Positions 32,585 to 41,666 of a DNA stretch of 46,330 nt are shown here, one piece after another. A program made the position numbers and the translations under genes. The notes beneath the pieces were generated by a model. It was not told the DNA's origin. It ran no database searches and worked only from the letters and a program-made list of their open reading frames with translations. The stretch is from Chitinophagales bacterium (GTDB taxonomy: Bacteria; Bacteroidota; Bacteroidia; Chitinophagales; Chitinophagaceae). Within the stretch, counting starts at the first letter, position 1. Every line of letters begins with the position of its first letter. The stretch is from contig JAURJU010000017.1 of NCBI GenBank assembly GCA_030832085.1, positions 1 to 46,330 of the forward strand. The letters run 5' to 3'.

Positions 32585-32634
32585 GGCTGTTCCCCTCGTC
32601 CCTCGTCCCCTGTCCCTCGTCCCTGGCTGTTCCC
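32585..32634 (-). repeat. Heptamer array, right arm, flanked by direct repeats
   Basis: TCGTCCC, TCGTCCC, CTGTCCC and TCGTCCC occupy 32596-32623. They lie between two copies of GGCTGTTCCC at 32585-32594 and 32625-32634, starting 40 bases apart. The orientation is opposite to 32336-32398, so the two arms could pair over a spacer of about 200 bases. The adenine deaminase stop is a few bases beyond. Confidence 0.85.
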
Positions 32635-32642
32635 TTCCCCCC

Positions 32643-34292
32643 TTATTCATAAACCCCAAACTGATCTCCATCAAACAAGCCCTTGTCGCTCAGTTTTATA
32701 TGGGGGATGACCAAGAGCGCCATAAAAGACAAAGACATGTAGGGTGCTGAAAGGGTTGACCCCAGTGATTTTGCTGCCTTGTCAATCGATGTGTAGGCCG
32801 AAGCCACTGCGTAACCATCATCATCGCTCATCAGTCCACCAATCGGCAGTGGCAGCCATCGTTCTACATCAGGCCCAACACAACTCACGCCTCCCTTGGT
32901 TTCGATGACAAGATTGATCGCCTTGCAGAGGCTTTCATCATCGACTCCGACTGCAACAATGTTGTGGGAGTCATGGGCAACCGAGGAGGCAATGGCACCT
33001 GACTTCAGTCCAAACCGGTGAATGAAGGCCTTGGCAATGGGAGCCTTGTGGTATCGGTTCACGACAACAATCTTCAGCACATCCTGCTCAAGATCACTGC
33101 ACCATTCTCCGCCAATCGATTTTGGTCCTGATGCAAGTTTTTCAGTGATCAGCTGGCCGTCCAGGCATCCAATCACGGGAAATCCATACCTGCCCTCTCC
33201 TTGCAGTTTCAAATCTTCAACATTGATCTTTCCAATGCCAAACCGGTTGAGAGGTTGATGGCCCGAAGCTGCAGTGGCGTGAGGTTCAAACTTTTCAATC
33301 AATGATGTCCCATTGTCGGCCACCTTTTGTCCGCCAATATAGGTCTGCATTACCTTAAAGTCATGCAGGTTTTCCAGCAGGATAAAATCTGCAGGATCAC
33401 CTTCTTTGAGCAAACCCACATCAAGCCTGTAATGCAGGACAGGATTGACACAGGCGGCCCTGAGTATGTTGAAGACATCATGCCCTGCCTTCACCGCCCT
33501 TGCGCAAAGCTGGTTGATATGGCTTTCTGCCAAACCATCCGGATGTTTGTCATCAGAACAGAACATGATCATTTCGGGATGGGTTTCCATCAAAGGGATC
33601 AACGCATCAAAATTTTTTGCAGCACTGCCCTCCCTGATGATTATTTTCATTCCCAGTTCCAGCTTTTCCCTTGCCTCTTCAAGGGTGAAACACTCATGGT
33701 CTGTAGAAATTCCCCGCCCAATATAGGTCCTCAGTCCATCACCCCTTAGGCCGGGTGCATGGCCGTCAATGGGTTTTCCCAAGGCCTGGGCAGCTGCTAT
33801 TTTTTCAAGCACCTCGGGGTCACCTGCAATGGCACCAGGAAAATTCATCATCTCGGTCAGGTACCTGATATCGTCACTCTTCAACAATTCCTTTACATGC
33901 GATGCATTCAGGGTGTCTCCTGCCGTCTCAAAAACTGTTGCCGGCACGCAGCTGGGAGCACCAAAATTGAATTTAAACGGGACGGTTTTGCCATTCTCAA
34001 TCATGAACCTCACCCCTTCCATGCCGCATACGTTGGCAATCTCATGGGGATCGCTCACGGTGGCAACAGTGCCGTGAACTACTGCAAGCCTGGCAAAGGC
34101 AGCAGGAACAAGCATGGAACTTTCGATATGGACATGGGCATCAATAAAGCCTGGACTGATGAAAGGAAGGGAGGAACAATTGTCAATGGGATTGATGGAG
34201 AGGATTTTTCCATCCCTGACCGCAATGGCTGAAGGGGCAATGGTCCTGGACATGCAATCAACCAGGTTTCCCTTGATGGTAAATGAATTCAT
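32643..34292 (-). CDS. ade: Adenine deaminase
   Basis: This 549-residue amidohydrolase converts adenine to hypoxanthine in purine salvage. It begins MNSFTIKGNLVD, then has PGFIDAHVHIESSMLVP with the metal-binding HxH near residue 53, and SDPHEIANVCG, DGHAPGL, STDHECFT and CSDDKHPDGL. The C-terminal domain runs from GKINVEDL to the end (KGLFDGDQFGVYE). Length and motifs agree with the AdeC family. TAATTTAC lies 5 bases upstream of the start and is a weak -7 candidate. Confidence 0.95.
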   Translation of the reverse strand: MNSFTIKGNLVDCMSRTIAPSAIAVRDGKILSINPIDNCSSLPFISPGFIDAHVHIESSMLVPAAFARLAVVHGTVATVSDPHEIANVCGMEGVRFMIENGKTVPFKFNFGAPSCVPATVFETAGDTLNASHVKELLKSDDIRYLTEMMNFPGAIAGDPEVLEKIAAAQALGKPIDGHAPGLRGDGLRTYIGRGISTDHECFTLEEAREKLELGMKIIIREGSAAKNFDALIPLMETHPEMIMFCSDDKHPDGLAESHINQLCARAVKAGHDVFNILRAACVNPVLHYRLDVGLLKEGDPADFILLENLHDFKVMQTYIGGQKVADNGTSLIEKFEPHATAASGHQPLNRFGIGKINVEDLKLQGEGRYGFPVIGCLDGQLITEKLASGPKSIGGEWCSDLEQDVLKIVVVNRYHKAPIAKAFIHRFGLKSGAIASSVAHDSHNIVAVGVDDESLCKAINLVIETKGGVSCVGPDVERWLPLPIGGLMSDDDGYAVASAYTSIDKAAKSLGSTLSAPYMSLSFMALLVIPHIKLSDKGLFDGDQFGVYE

Positions 34293-34378
34293 TGTGGGTA
34301 AATTACGAAGGATTTGGCTTGCTTGTCAGGGATTATTTACCGCTTGTGTAGAAATTCAAATAATTAACATGGAAGTTT

Positions 34379-34408
34379 TTTGCCTCAATCCAAAGGAAAG
34401 TATATTGC
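34379..34408 (+). promoter_or_regulatory. Promoter of the LolA-like gene
   Basis: TTTG at 34379-34382 and TATATTGC at 34401-34408 are separated by 18 bases. The -7 part departs from TAnnTTTG at the end, so this is a moderate match. Confidence 0.45.
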
Positions 34409-34427
34409 ACCCCTAAATACCATCACA

Positions 34428-35147
34428 ATGAAATTGACCAAACAATTGTCCCTCGCCATCGCCGGTTTGCTGATGTCCGCCATGTCATTTGCCCAAACTG
34501 CGGACGAAGTCATTGCCAAGCATATTGAAGCCATTGGCGGAAAGGAAAACTGGAAAAAAGTAAACAACATCAGGCAGGAAGCTACATTGAGTGTTCAAGG
34601 CATGGACATCCCTGTTGTGATCACTGCCATCAACAACAAGGCAACAAAGCAGGAATATACTGTCATGGGAATGACAGGATATTCCATCGTCACCACAGAC
34701 AGCGGATGGAATTTCAATCCCATGCAGGGACAGACCAAACCCGAGCCCATTACCCAAGACGAACTGAAATACGGCAAGGACCAGTTGGATATCCAAGGTG
34801 ATTTTATCGATTACAAAACCAAGGGGCACACTGTGCAACTGATGGACAAGGAAGATGTTGAGGGTGTTGAATGCATAAAGATCAAACTGACCCGTAAAAG
34901 TGGAAACGAATCGGTTTTCTTCATCGATCCAAAAACCTATTACATCATCCGCACGAGCTCAAAAATTTCTGCCAACGGCCAGGAAGTGGAGTCGGTGGTC
35001 AACCTCAGCAATTACCAAAAACTGCCAGAAGGAATTGTCATTGCGCACACCATTGAAAACAGCGCAATCCCTGCACCCATCACACTTACAAAAGTTATCA
35101 TCAATGGAAAAGTTGATGAGTCAACCTTCAAGGTAGTAAGGCAATAA
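34428..35147 (+). CDS. Exported LolA-like lipoprotein-sorting-fold protein
   Basis: From ATG 34428 the protein has 239 residues. A signal peptide (LSLAIAGLLMSAMSFAQ) is followed by ADEVIAKHIEAIGGKENWKKV, the start typical of COG2834 outer membrane lipoprotein-sorting proteins. The rest is a beta-sheet-rich domain with YTVMGMTGYSIVTTDSGWNF and a late FFIDPKTYYIIR. A lipobox is absent. Family knowledge suggests binding of a hydrophobic moiety; the ligand is unknown. A terminator closes the transcript 19 bases past the stop. Confidence 0.82.
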   Translation: MKLTKQLSLAIAGLLMSAMSFAQTADEVIAKHIEAIGGKENWKKVNNIRQEATLSVQGMDIPVVITAINNKATKQEYTVMGMTGYSIVTTDSGWNFNPMQGQTKPEPITQDELKYGKDQLDIQGDFIDYKTKGHTVQLMDKEDVEGVECIKIKLTRKSGNESVFFIDPKTYYIIRTSSKISANGQEVESVVNLSNYQKLPEGIVIAHTIENSAIPAPITLTKVIINGKVDESTFKVVRQ

Positions 35148-35166
35148 ATCCATATTTTCATTCAAG

Positions 35167-35193
35167 AACCCGGCCTTAGAACCGGGTTTTTTT
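35167..35193 (+). terminator. Intrinsic terminator after the LolA-like gene
   Basis: AACCCGG and CCGGGTT form a 7-pair stem around an 8-base loop, followed by a run of T. Confidence 0.93.
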
Positions 35194-35208
35194 ATTCAAA
35201 CCAAGATC

Positions 35209-38200
35209 ATGCGCAGCACACATATACGTATAGCAATCCTTGCATTGTTGTCACTTGATTTTTCAGGACTTTCAGCACAAACTGAGGTCAGCTCAAGCAC
35301 TTTTGGTACCCTTGAAGCAAGGGTGTTGGGACCAGGTACCATGAGCGGAAGGATATCCGCGATTGAAGGAGTTGAAAGCGAAAACGGAAAAACCATCTAT
35401 GTTGGAACAGCAGGTGGTGGAATCTGGAAAACGACCAATGCCGGGGCATCATTCAAACCCATCTTCGACAAGTATTGCCAGAGCATCGGCGCAATTGCCA
35501 TCGATCAGAAAAATCCAAAGACCATATACGCAGGAACCGGCGAAAGCAACATGCGCAACTCCGTTTCCATTGGAAATGGTTTTTACAAGTCCACTGATGC
35601 CGGAAGCAATTGGAGCAGGACAGGAGGACTCGATTCAACGGAACACATTGCAAAAATAGCCATCGATCCATCCAACCCCAATACCATCTATGTTGCTGCG
35701 CCTGGTCCACTTTGGAGCGACAGCAAACACCGGGGATTGTACAAATCCATTGATGGAGGAAGATCCTTTGAAAAGATCCTTTTCATCTCAGAAAAGGCAG
35801 GATGTGCGGATGTTTCCATCGACCCGCAAAACAACAATACCCTGTATGCAACCACCTGGGAGTTCAGAAGAACACCCTACTCCTTTTCCTCCGGAGGCAA
35901 CGGAAGTGGTGTATGGAAGAGCACGGATGCCGGCAAAACCTGGAAGCAACTTGAAAATGGATTGCCCTCAAAACCAATTGGAAGAACGGCCCTGGCCATT
36001 GCACCATCATCCCCTAAAAACCTCATTGCCATCGTAGAAGCCGCACAAACAGGGCTGTATATTTCAAATGATGGTGGCGAAAGCTGGAAACCACAAAGTG
36101 CTTCATTGAATGTGGTGTCGAGGCCATTTTATTTCAGCACACTGGTCATTGATCCAAAGGATCCCAAACGCGTTTACCGTCCGGCATATTCATTCTCCTA
36201 TTCCAGCGATGGTGGCTATTCTTTTGCAGAAGCCAGTGGCGAAGGAGGATGGGTACACAGTGACCACCATGCCCTCTGGATCAATCCTGCCAATACCCAC
36301 CAGATGTACCTTGGTACCGATGGAGGCGTTTACATGAGCCTTGACCGCGGCGCAACATGGACGTTCATTCAAAATTTACCGGTTGGACAGTTCTACCATG
36401 TTGACCATGACATGCGCAAGCCATACATGGTTTTTGGTGGATTGCAAGACAACGGAAGTTGGGTGGCTCCCTCCTCTGCTGCAGGCGGTGTCAGCAACGG
36501 AGACTGGAAGCCCATCTATGGTGGCGACGGTTTCTGGGTAGTACCAGATCCCACAGATCCCAATACGGCATATGCTGAATCCCAGGGTGGTGATGTCAAC
36601 AGGATCGATATCAGTACGGTAAAATCTGTCGGGATACGGCCCCTGATCACCAATGCGGAAAGCAAACTCAGGTGGAATTGGAATACACCGATTGTAACCG
36701 GAAAGGCAAATCCAAAAAACCTGTATACCGCAGCGCAATACCTGTACCGCTCAACCGACCAGGGAAGGAATTGGCAAAAAATATCACCCGACCTGACCAC
36801 CAATGACAAACAAAAACAGGAACAGGAAAAAAATGGTGGTCTCAGTGCTGACAATACATCCGCTGAAAACCATACCACCATTTTTACCATTGCAGAATCT
36901 CCACTGGATGAAAAATTGGTTTGGGTAGGAACAGACGATGGCAACCTGCAGGTCACCCGTGACGGCGGAATCAGCTGGACCAATACCTCGATGAACATCA
37001 AAGCGGCAGGTATTCCTGCGCAGACCTGGGTGAGCAGCATTGAACCCTCGCGCAGCAACAAGGACATCGTCTATGCAACATTCGACAACCACATGTATGG
37101 CGACCACAAAACCTATGCTGCCAAATCCACTGATGGCGGAAAAACCTGGAAAGCTTTCTCCAGCAATGAGTTTACCGGCTTTGCCCATAAAATCATCGAA
37201 GATGCCATCAACAACAACCTCCTTTTTCTGGGCACGGAAATGGGATTGTTTGCCAGCCTCAATGCAGGAAAGGATTGGTTCAGGATGAAAAACAATATTC
37301 CCTGGTATGCCCTTGTCCGCGACTTGAAAATTCACCCGGAAACAAATGACCTGATCATTGCCACCCACGGAAGAGGCATATTGATAGTGGATGATATTTC
37401 AGCCATGCGAGGATTGAACAACAATATCCTTTCCAAAGATGTGCATCTTTTTGAAACAGGCGATATCACCTTGTCTACAGGCGGTTTTGGCAATGGCGGC
37501 TTCCCCAGCACTGGTGGATGGGTTGCGCCCAATGCACCTGCTTTGAAACCTTTCCAATACTATTTCAAGGAAAGAATCAATGCAGGTAATGTCAAACTGG
37601 AAATTTCTGACAGTACGGGCAAGTTGGTGCAATCGATCCCCGGCACCAATAGAAAAGGGATCAACAGGGTTGTATGGGGACAACGCATTGCGCCTCCGAA
37701 AACCGCTACAGGCGCCACAAAGCCTGACAATGGAGGAGCCATTGCACCACAGGTTCTTCCTGGCAATTATACCCTCACGTTAAAAGTGGGAAAAGACGAG
37801 TACAAGCAGTCATTCAGGCTGGTACATGACCCATCAACTGCTTTTAGCCTGGCAGAAAGAAAGGCCCAATTCGATGCAGCCATGCAATTGTACACCCTGC
37901 ATACCAGGCTGGCTGGCATCGTTGCAGGCATTGCAGAAAAACAACAAGCCTATAAAACAGGTATTGAAGCCCTCAAGCATAAAAAATCTGCAGCCCTCGG
38001 TAACCAATACCTCGCTGCATTGGAAACACTCAGGGCAGAGTTGATTCCTACCAAACAAACATCGATGTTTGCGGATGAAACAAGGCTGAGGGAAGACATC
38101 ACACAAGTATACCAGGCTATCTGCTTCAATGAAGCTGGCCCCAGCAACCTTCAGATGGAAAGCATCAAAACACTTTCCTCCAGGGTGGATGCAGCAGAGA

Positions 38201-38274
38201 AAAAGGCATTGGACCTCAATGCCCAATATGAGGCAAGCATCAAAAAGGCCATTGAAAAAGAGAAAACAAAATAA
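35209..38274 (+). CDS. Exported sortilin/VPS10-like BNR-repeat beta-propeller protein
   Basis: The protein has 1021 residues. A signal peptide (IAILALLSLDFSGLSAQ) leads to a large repeat region with about eleven Asp-box motifs of type S-x-D-x-G-x-x-W/F (for example STDAGKTW, SNDGGESW, TRDGGISW, STDGGKTW), the pattern of BNR/VPS10 propellers. The region after about residue 745 is a different domain with SDSTGKLVQSIPG and LPGNYTLTLKVG, followed by a helical C-terminus. There is no type IX sorting domain at the end. Such proteins are often annotated as glycosyl hydrolases, but I see no catalytic residues that would support this. Confidence 0.83.
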   Translation: MRSTHIRIAILALLSLDFSGLSAQTEVSSSTFGTLEARVLGPGTMSGRISAIEGVESENGKTIYVGTAGGGIWKTTNAGASFKPIFDKYCQSIGAIAIDQKNPKTIYAGTGESNMRNSVSIGNGFYKSTDAGSNWSRTGGLDSTEHIAKIAIDPSNPNTIYVAAPGPLWSDSKHRGLYKSIDGGRSFEKILFISEKAGCADVSIDPQNNNTLYATTWEFRRTPYSFSSGGNGSGVWKSTDAGKTWKQLENGLPSKPIGRTALAIAPSSPKNLIAIVEAAQTGLYISNDGGESWKPQSASLNVVSRPFYFSTLVIDPKDPKRVYRPAYSFSYSSDGGYSFAEASGEGGWVHSDHHALWINPANTHQMYLGTDGGVYMSLDRGATWTFIQNLPVGQFYHVDHDMRKPYMVFGGLQDNGSWVAPSSAAGGVSNGDWKPIYGGDGFWVVPDPTDPNTAYAESQGGDVNRIDISTVKSVGIRPLITNAESKLRWNWNTPIVTGKANPKNLYTAAQYLYRSTDQGRNWQKISPDLTTNDKQKQEQEKNGGLSADNTSAENHTTIFTIAESPLDEKLVWVGTDDGNLQVTRDGGISWTNTSMNIKAAGIPAQTWVSSIEPSRSNKDIVYATFDNHMYGDHKTYAAKSTDGGKTWKAFSSNEFTGFAHKIIEDAINNNLLFLGTEMGLFASLNAGKDWFRMKNNIPWYALVRDLKIHPETNDLIIATHGRGILIVDDISAMRGLNNNILSKDVHLFETGDITLSTGGFGNGGFPSTGGWVAPNAPALKPFQYYFKERINAGNVKLEISDSTGKLVQSIPGTNRKGINRVVWGQRIAPPKTATGATKPDNGGAIAPQVLPGNYTLTLKVGKDEYKQSFRLVHDPSTAFSLAERKAQFDAAMQLYTLHTRLAGIVAGIAEKQQAYKTGIEALKHKKSAALGNQYLAALETLRAELIPTKQTSMFADETRLREDITQVYQAICFNEAGPSNLQMESIKTLSSRVDAAEKKALDLNAQYEASIKKAIEKEKTK

Positions 38275-38290
38275 TTGCAGATGGAGGTTG

Positions 38291-38323
38291 TTGGGGTAAA
38301 ATTCAGAAGCATTTTTACCCCAA
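38291..38323. terminator. Hairpin 1 in the convergent gap
   Basis: TTGGGGTAAAA at 38291-38301 pairs perfectly with TTTTACCCCAA at 38313-38323 around an 11-base loop. It lies 17 bases past the stop of the BNR-repeat gene and has no T tail. Confidence 0.7.
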
Positions 38324-38330
38324 ACATTAC

Positions 38331-38366
38331 AATGCGCCGATTGGGGTTTACCCGAATCGGCGCATT
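38331..38366. terminator. Hairpin 2 in the convergent gap
   Basis: AATGCGCCGATT and AATCGGCGCATT form a perfect 12-pair stem, with GGG/CCC able to extend it in the loop. It lies just before the stop of the minus-strand oxidoreductase and probably acts as a bidirectional terminator. Confidence 0.8.
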
Positions 38367-38376
38367 ACTTTAATGG

Positions 38377-39465
38377 CTACAAAGATGAGAGTTTAACCAC
38401 TTCACCAGTTCTTACACTTTCATCACATGCGAATGCTATGCGAAGACTGTTTACGGCGTCTTCAACATGATCTGTAAGGTCTATGTCTTCGTGAATAGCC
38501 CTTAGAAAATAGGCCTGCTCGCGGTTGCAGAGTTCCTGATGATTGGGTTCATCGGTCAAGTCTATCCAATCGTCAGGCTTGGTAAATGCATTGTTGGCAT
38601 CAATGGATGCATGGTGCCAACGCAACGATTCGGTTTTCGTGTGGGCATCAATGGAATCAGACTTTCCAGCAGATCCTGCATCTTTTGCAACGATGGAAAC
38701 AGATCCATTCGGGCCAATCACATCCTTTACAAAAAAAGCCGTTTCACTGATCATGGGTCCCCAACCGGCCTCGTACCAGCCCACAGATCCATCTTCGAAC
38801 CTGATCTGAAGTTGGCCATAATTATAATTCCCTTCAGGAATATCATTGGTCAGTCGGGCCCCAATGGCCGAGACCTGCACAGGCTTTGACCGGACCATCT
38901 GGCACATCACATCAATATAATGCACGCCACAGTCCACTATCGGGCTGAGGCTTTTCATCAAATTCCTGTGCACGTCCCACATGTACCCATGGCTCTGTTG
39001 GTTGAGGTTCATGCGCATCACCAAAGGTTTCCCCAGCTGCTGGGCAATTTCAATGAATTTTATCCAGGAGGGATGGTGACGAAGGATATAGCCCACGACC
39101 AGTTTTTTTCCGGATTTTTTTGCTGCTGCTGCAACACGTTCAGCGCCCTCCACTGAATCTGCAATGGGCTTTTCCATGAAAACGTGACAACCCTTTTCAA
39201 AAGCCATGATGGCATAAGAAGCATGTGTGTCAGGATAAGTTGAAATGCAAACGGCATCCGGCACTGTTGTTTCCAATGCTTCAGCGTAATCACTGAAAAG
39301 GGAGTAACCGCCTCCCAGTTTTTCATTCAACAACTCCTTGCTTTTCCCTGTTGAAACGATGCCGCAAATCTCGACCCCTTTCATCGTGCTGAAGGCAATG
39401 GCATGGGATGCGCCCATGTTGCCACATCCAACAATGAGAACGCGAATTTTGGATATTGAAGACAT
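38377..39465 (-). CDS. Gfo/Idh/MocA family oxidoreductase
   Basis: The protein has 362 residues. The NAD(P)-binding fold begins IRVLIVGCGNMGASHAIAF, followed by CISTYPDTHASYAIMAFEKG and HVFMEKPIADSVEGAE, where the lysine of EKP is the conserved catalytic or substrate residue. The C-terminal alpha/beta domain runs from SHGYMWDVHRNLMKS to the end, with DCGVHYIDVM as the usual DxGxHxxD site. The substrate is likely a sugar or cyclitol but cannot be told from sequence. It stands alone. Confidence 0.92.
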   Translation of the reverse strand: MSSISKIRVLIVGCGNMGASHAIAFSTMKGVEICGIVSTGKSKELLNEKLGGGYSLFSDYAEALETTVPDAVCISTYPDTHASYAIMAFEKGCHVFMEKPIADSVEGAERVAAAAKKSGKKLVVGYILRHHPSWIKFIEIAQQLGKPLVMRMNLNQQSHGYMWDVHRNLMKSLSPIVDCGVHYIDVMCQMVRSKPVQVSAIGARLTNDIPEGNYNYGQLQIRFEDGSVGWYEAGWGPMISETAFFVKDVIGPNGSVSIVAKDAGSAGKSDSIDAHTKTESLRWHHASIDANNAFTKPDDWIDLTDEPNHQELCNREQAYFLRAIHEDIDLTDHVEDAVNSLRIAFACDESVRTGEVVKLSSL

Positions 39466-39547
39466 AAAAAGAATTTCAATTGTTGTGAAAAAGGGATGTC
39501 AACCTGGGTTTCGATGGCGTACAATACAATCGCAAAACCAAGAAACC

Positions 39548-41563
39548 CTATTCCTCATCAGGAACAATACGGGTCAGTTTAAGGCTTTTTACCGGAGCCA
39601 CTACCAATGGGAATTTTTCAACTGTTACATTGCTGGCATCCAGGCCAAATCCCTTTTCCTCTGAAAGGGAAACCTCTTTCAGCCAGAAATAAAGCTTCAT
39701 GACCACACGCTCCCAGAAAGGAAGCTCATTGTCCTGGCTCAGGAACTTTTCCATCACGATGAACTCAAAATCGCCTGCAATGTTGTTGCGCTGCAAGCTT
39801 TCATACCGCGAAGTGATGTTGACTTCCTTGTTTGCAACCATGTCTTCCACCACCTTCCTGAACATCAGGTTGATCTTGGGCTGCACCCGGAATCCAAGCC
39901 TGAACTCCACACGGATCACTTCATTGGGTATAATGGTTTGCACTTCGTATTCACAGGTATAGGGATCATCTATTGTGTCTACATGCACAAACCAATAGAT
40001 GTCTGCACGCTTGGGCTTTTTGTTAAGGATTGAATGAATGATCTTGTATTCGATTTCCTTGGGATTGTTGGCACTGCTGAGGTAAACAAGGTGCGTCGCA
40101 TACTTGTTGATCGACTGGTCATTGCTCAGTTCCTGCAATACGGGCAAGTAATTGTCCAGTCGTGCAAATTCCACATAGCGGTTTTTGATCTTGCGGGACT
40201 TGAACCAAACATACATGATGAGAAACAAAAGGCCCCCAATGATCAGGGTAACATATCCTCCATGCGGAAACTTGTCCAGGTTTGCAAAAAGAAAGCCGAA
40301 TTCAATGCTGAAATAAACAATGAGATAGAGATAGATCCAAAAAGACTGAATTCGGTGCAAAACAAGATAGTTTGCAAAAAGAATCGAGGTTGCAATCATG
40401 CAAAGGGTAATCGCCAAACCATACGCACCCTCCATGTTTCCTGAGTTCTTGAAATAAAGTACGATACCACAGCATCCGACAAAAAGCAGAAAGTTGATGG
40501 CGGGGATGAACAGTTGACCACGCTCTTCTGTGGGATAAACAATTTTAAATTTAGGCCACAAATTCAAGCGCATGGCTTCACTGATCAATGTAAATGAACC
40601 ACTGATCAATGCCTGGCTGGCAATGATGGCGGCTGCAGTAGCAACGATGATTCCAATGATCAGAAAGGAATCTGGCATCACTGCAAAAAAAGGATTCCGA
40701 AGGGCTTCGACAGTGGGATGAGCAGCCACGAAAGCAAGATCTTTCATCAGCCCTGTGTTGGCAAACAACCTGCCTTCCTGCCCCAGTAAATATGCACCCT
40801 GCCCCAGGTAACTTAAAATCAGACAGATTTTAACGCCTATCCAGGAAAATCGAATGTTGTTTTTTCCGCAGTGACCCATGTCTGAGTAAAGTGCCTCGGC
40901 CCCTGTAGTACAAAGAAAGACAGCACCAAGGATCCAAAATCCCTTGGGATAGGTGGTCAGCAACTTGATGGCGTAATGAGGGCTGAATGCTTTCAGCACA
41001 GACCAATCCTTGGTGATGTTCATCAGCCCCAGTATGGCAATCATGGAAAACCAAACCAGCATGATGGGCCCGAACATCCTCCCAATGGAAGCGGTGCCAA
41101 ATTGTTGCATGAAAAACAAGACAGCTATAATGCCCAAAACGATGTACACAATCTGCATTTCAGTGATGGCTGCGAATTTTGGCAATTGAGTAAGCCCTTC
41201 CACAGCAGAGGTTACAGAAATGGGAGGTGTAATCATGCCATCTGCCAACAATGCAGCACCACCAATCATTGCAGGCGCAACAAGCCATTTCCGCCTCCTG
41301 CGCACCAGGGTGTACAGGGAAAAAATTCCTCCCTCCCCACGGTTGTCTGCCTGGAGGGTCAAGATGACGTATTTTACAGTGGTTTGCAGGGTAAGCGTCC
41401 AGATGATGCAGGATATACCCCCTAAAATAAGGTCTTCGCTGATGACCCGTCCATTGATGATTGCACTGAAAACGTAAAGTGGAGATGTTCCTATGTCGCC
41501 GTAAATTATCCCTAAAGCGATCAGCAACCCGGCTCCGGTTACTTTATTAAGCTGTTTACCCAC
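39548..41563 (-). CDS. kup: Kup-type potassium uptake transporter
   Basis: Starting at GTG 41563 the protein has 671 residues. It begins near KVTGAGLLIALGIIYGDIGTSPLYV, the family's first helix, and has about twelve membrane helices over residues 10-450. TLQADNRGEGGIFSLYTLVRR and GMITPPISV are Kup landmarks. A cytoplasmic C-terminal domain of about 220 residues follows. The frame is open upstream with ATG at 41596 and 41686, but a TACCTTTG box at 41599-41606 lies only two bases before the first, so a start inside the transcript, the GTG, is more likely. Confidence in the exact start is moderate. Confidence 0.92.
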   Translation of the reverse strand: MGKQLNKVTGAGLLIALGIIYGDIGTSPLYVFSAIINGRVISEDLILGGISCIIWTLTLQTTVKYVILTLQADNRGEGGIFSLYTLVRRRRKWLVAPAMIGGAALLADGMITPPISVTSAVEGLTQLPKFAAITEMQIVYIVLGIIAVLFFMQQFGTASIGRMFGPIMLVWFSMIAILGLMNITKDWSVLKAFSPHYAIKLLTTYPKGFWILGAVFLCTTGAEALYSDMGHCGKNNIRFSWIGVKICLILSYLGQGAYLLGQEGRLFANTGLMKDLAFVAAHPTVEALRNPFFAVMPDSFLIIGIIVATAAAIIASQALISGSFTLISEAMRLNLWPKFKIVYPTEERGQLFIPAINFLLFVGCCGIVLYFKNSGNMEGAYGLAITLCMIATSILFANYLVLHRIQSFWIYLYLIVYFSIEFGFLFANLDKFPHGGYVTLIIGGLLFLIMYVWFKSRKIKNRYVEFARLDNYLPVLQELSNDQSINKYATHLVYLSSANNPKEIEYKIIHSILNKKPKRADIYWFVHVDTIDDPYTCEYEVQTIIPNEVIRVEFRLGFRVQPKINLMFRKVVEDMVANKEVNITSRYESLQRNNIAGDFEFIVMEKFLSQDNELPFWERVVMKLYFWLKEVSLSEEKGFGLDASNVTVEKFPLVVAPVKSLKLTRIVPDEE

Positions 41564-41598
41564 AATAAAAAAGATGTGATGATTGCCATATGGCATCC

Positions 41599-41606
41599 CA
41601 AAGGTA
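41599..41606 (-). promoter_or_regulatory. kup -7 box
   Basis: The minus strand reads TACCTTTG, an exact TAnnTTTG match, which places the start of transcription near 41592 and favours the GTG start at 41563. Confidence 0.6.
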
Positions 41607-41641
41607 TAGGGAATATTTGTTTCTTTTAACAAAGGTTGACC

Positions 41642-41649
41642 TAATTTTA
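41642..41649 (+). promoter_or_regulatory. -7 box for the exported unknown at 41667
   Basis: TAATTTTA resembles TAnnTTTG with the last base changed, 17 bases before ATG 41667; TTTG at 41616-41619 could be its -33 box with 22 bases between. It is divergent from the kup promoter. Confidence 0.45.
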
Positions 41650-41666
41650 TGCTGAAAGCAAATAGG

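Noticed and set aside
35209-38274. Type IX secretion sorting domain at the end of the BNR-repeat protein
   Set aside because: The C-terminus is a lysine- and alanine-rich helix, not a beta domain with the sorting pattern.
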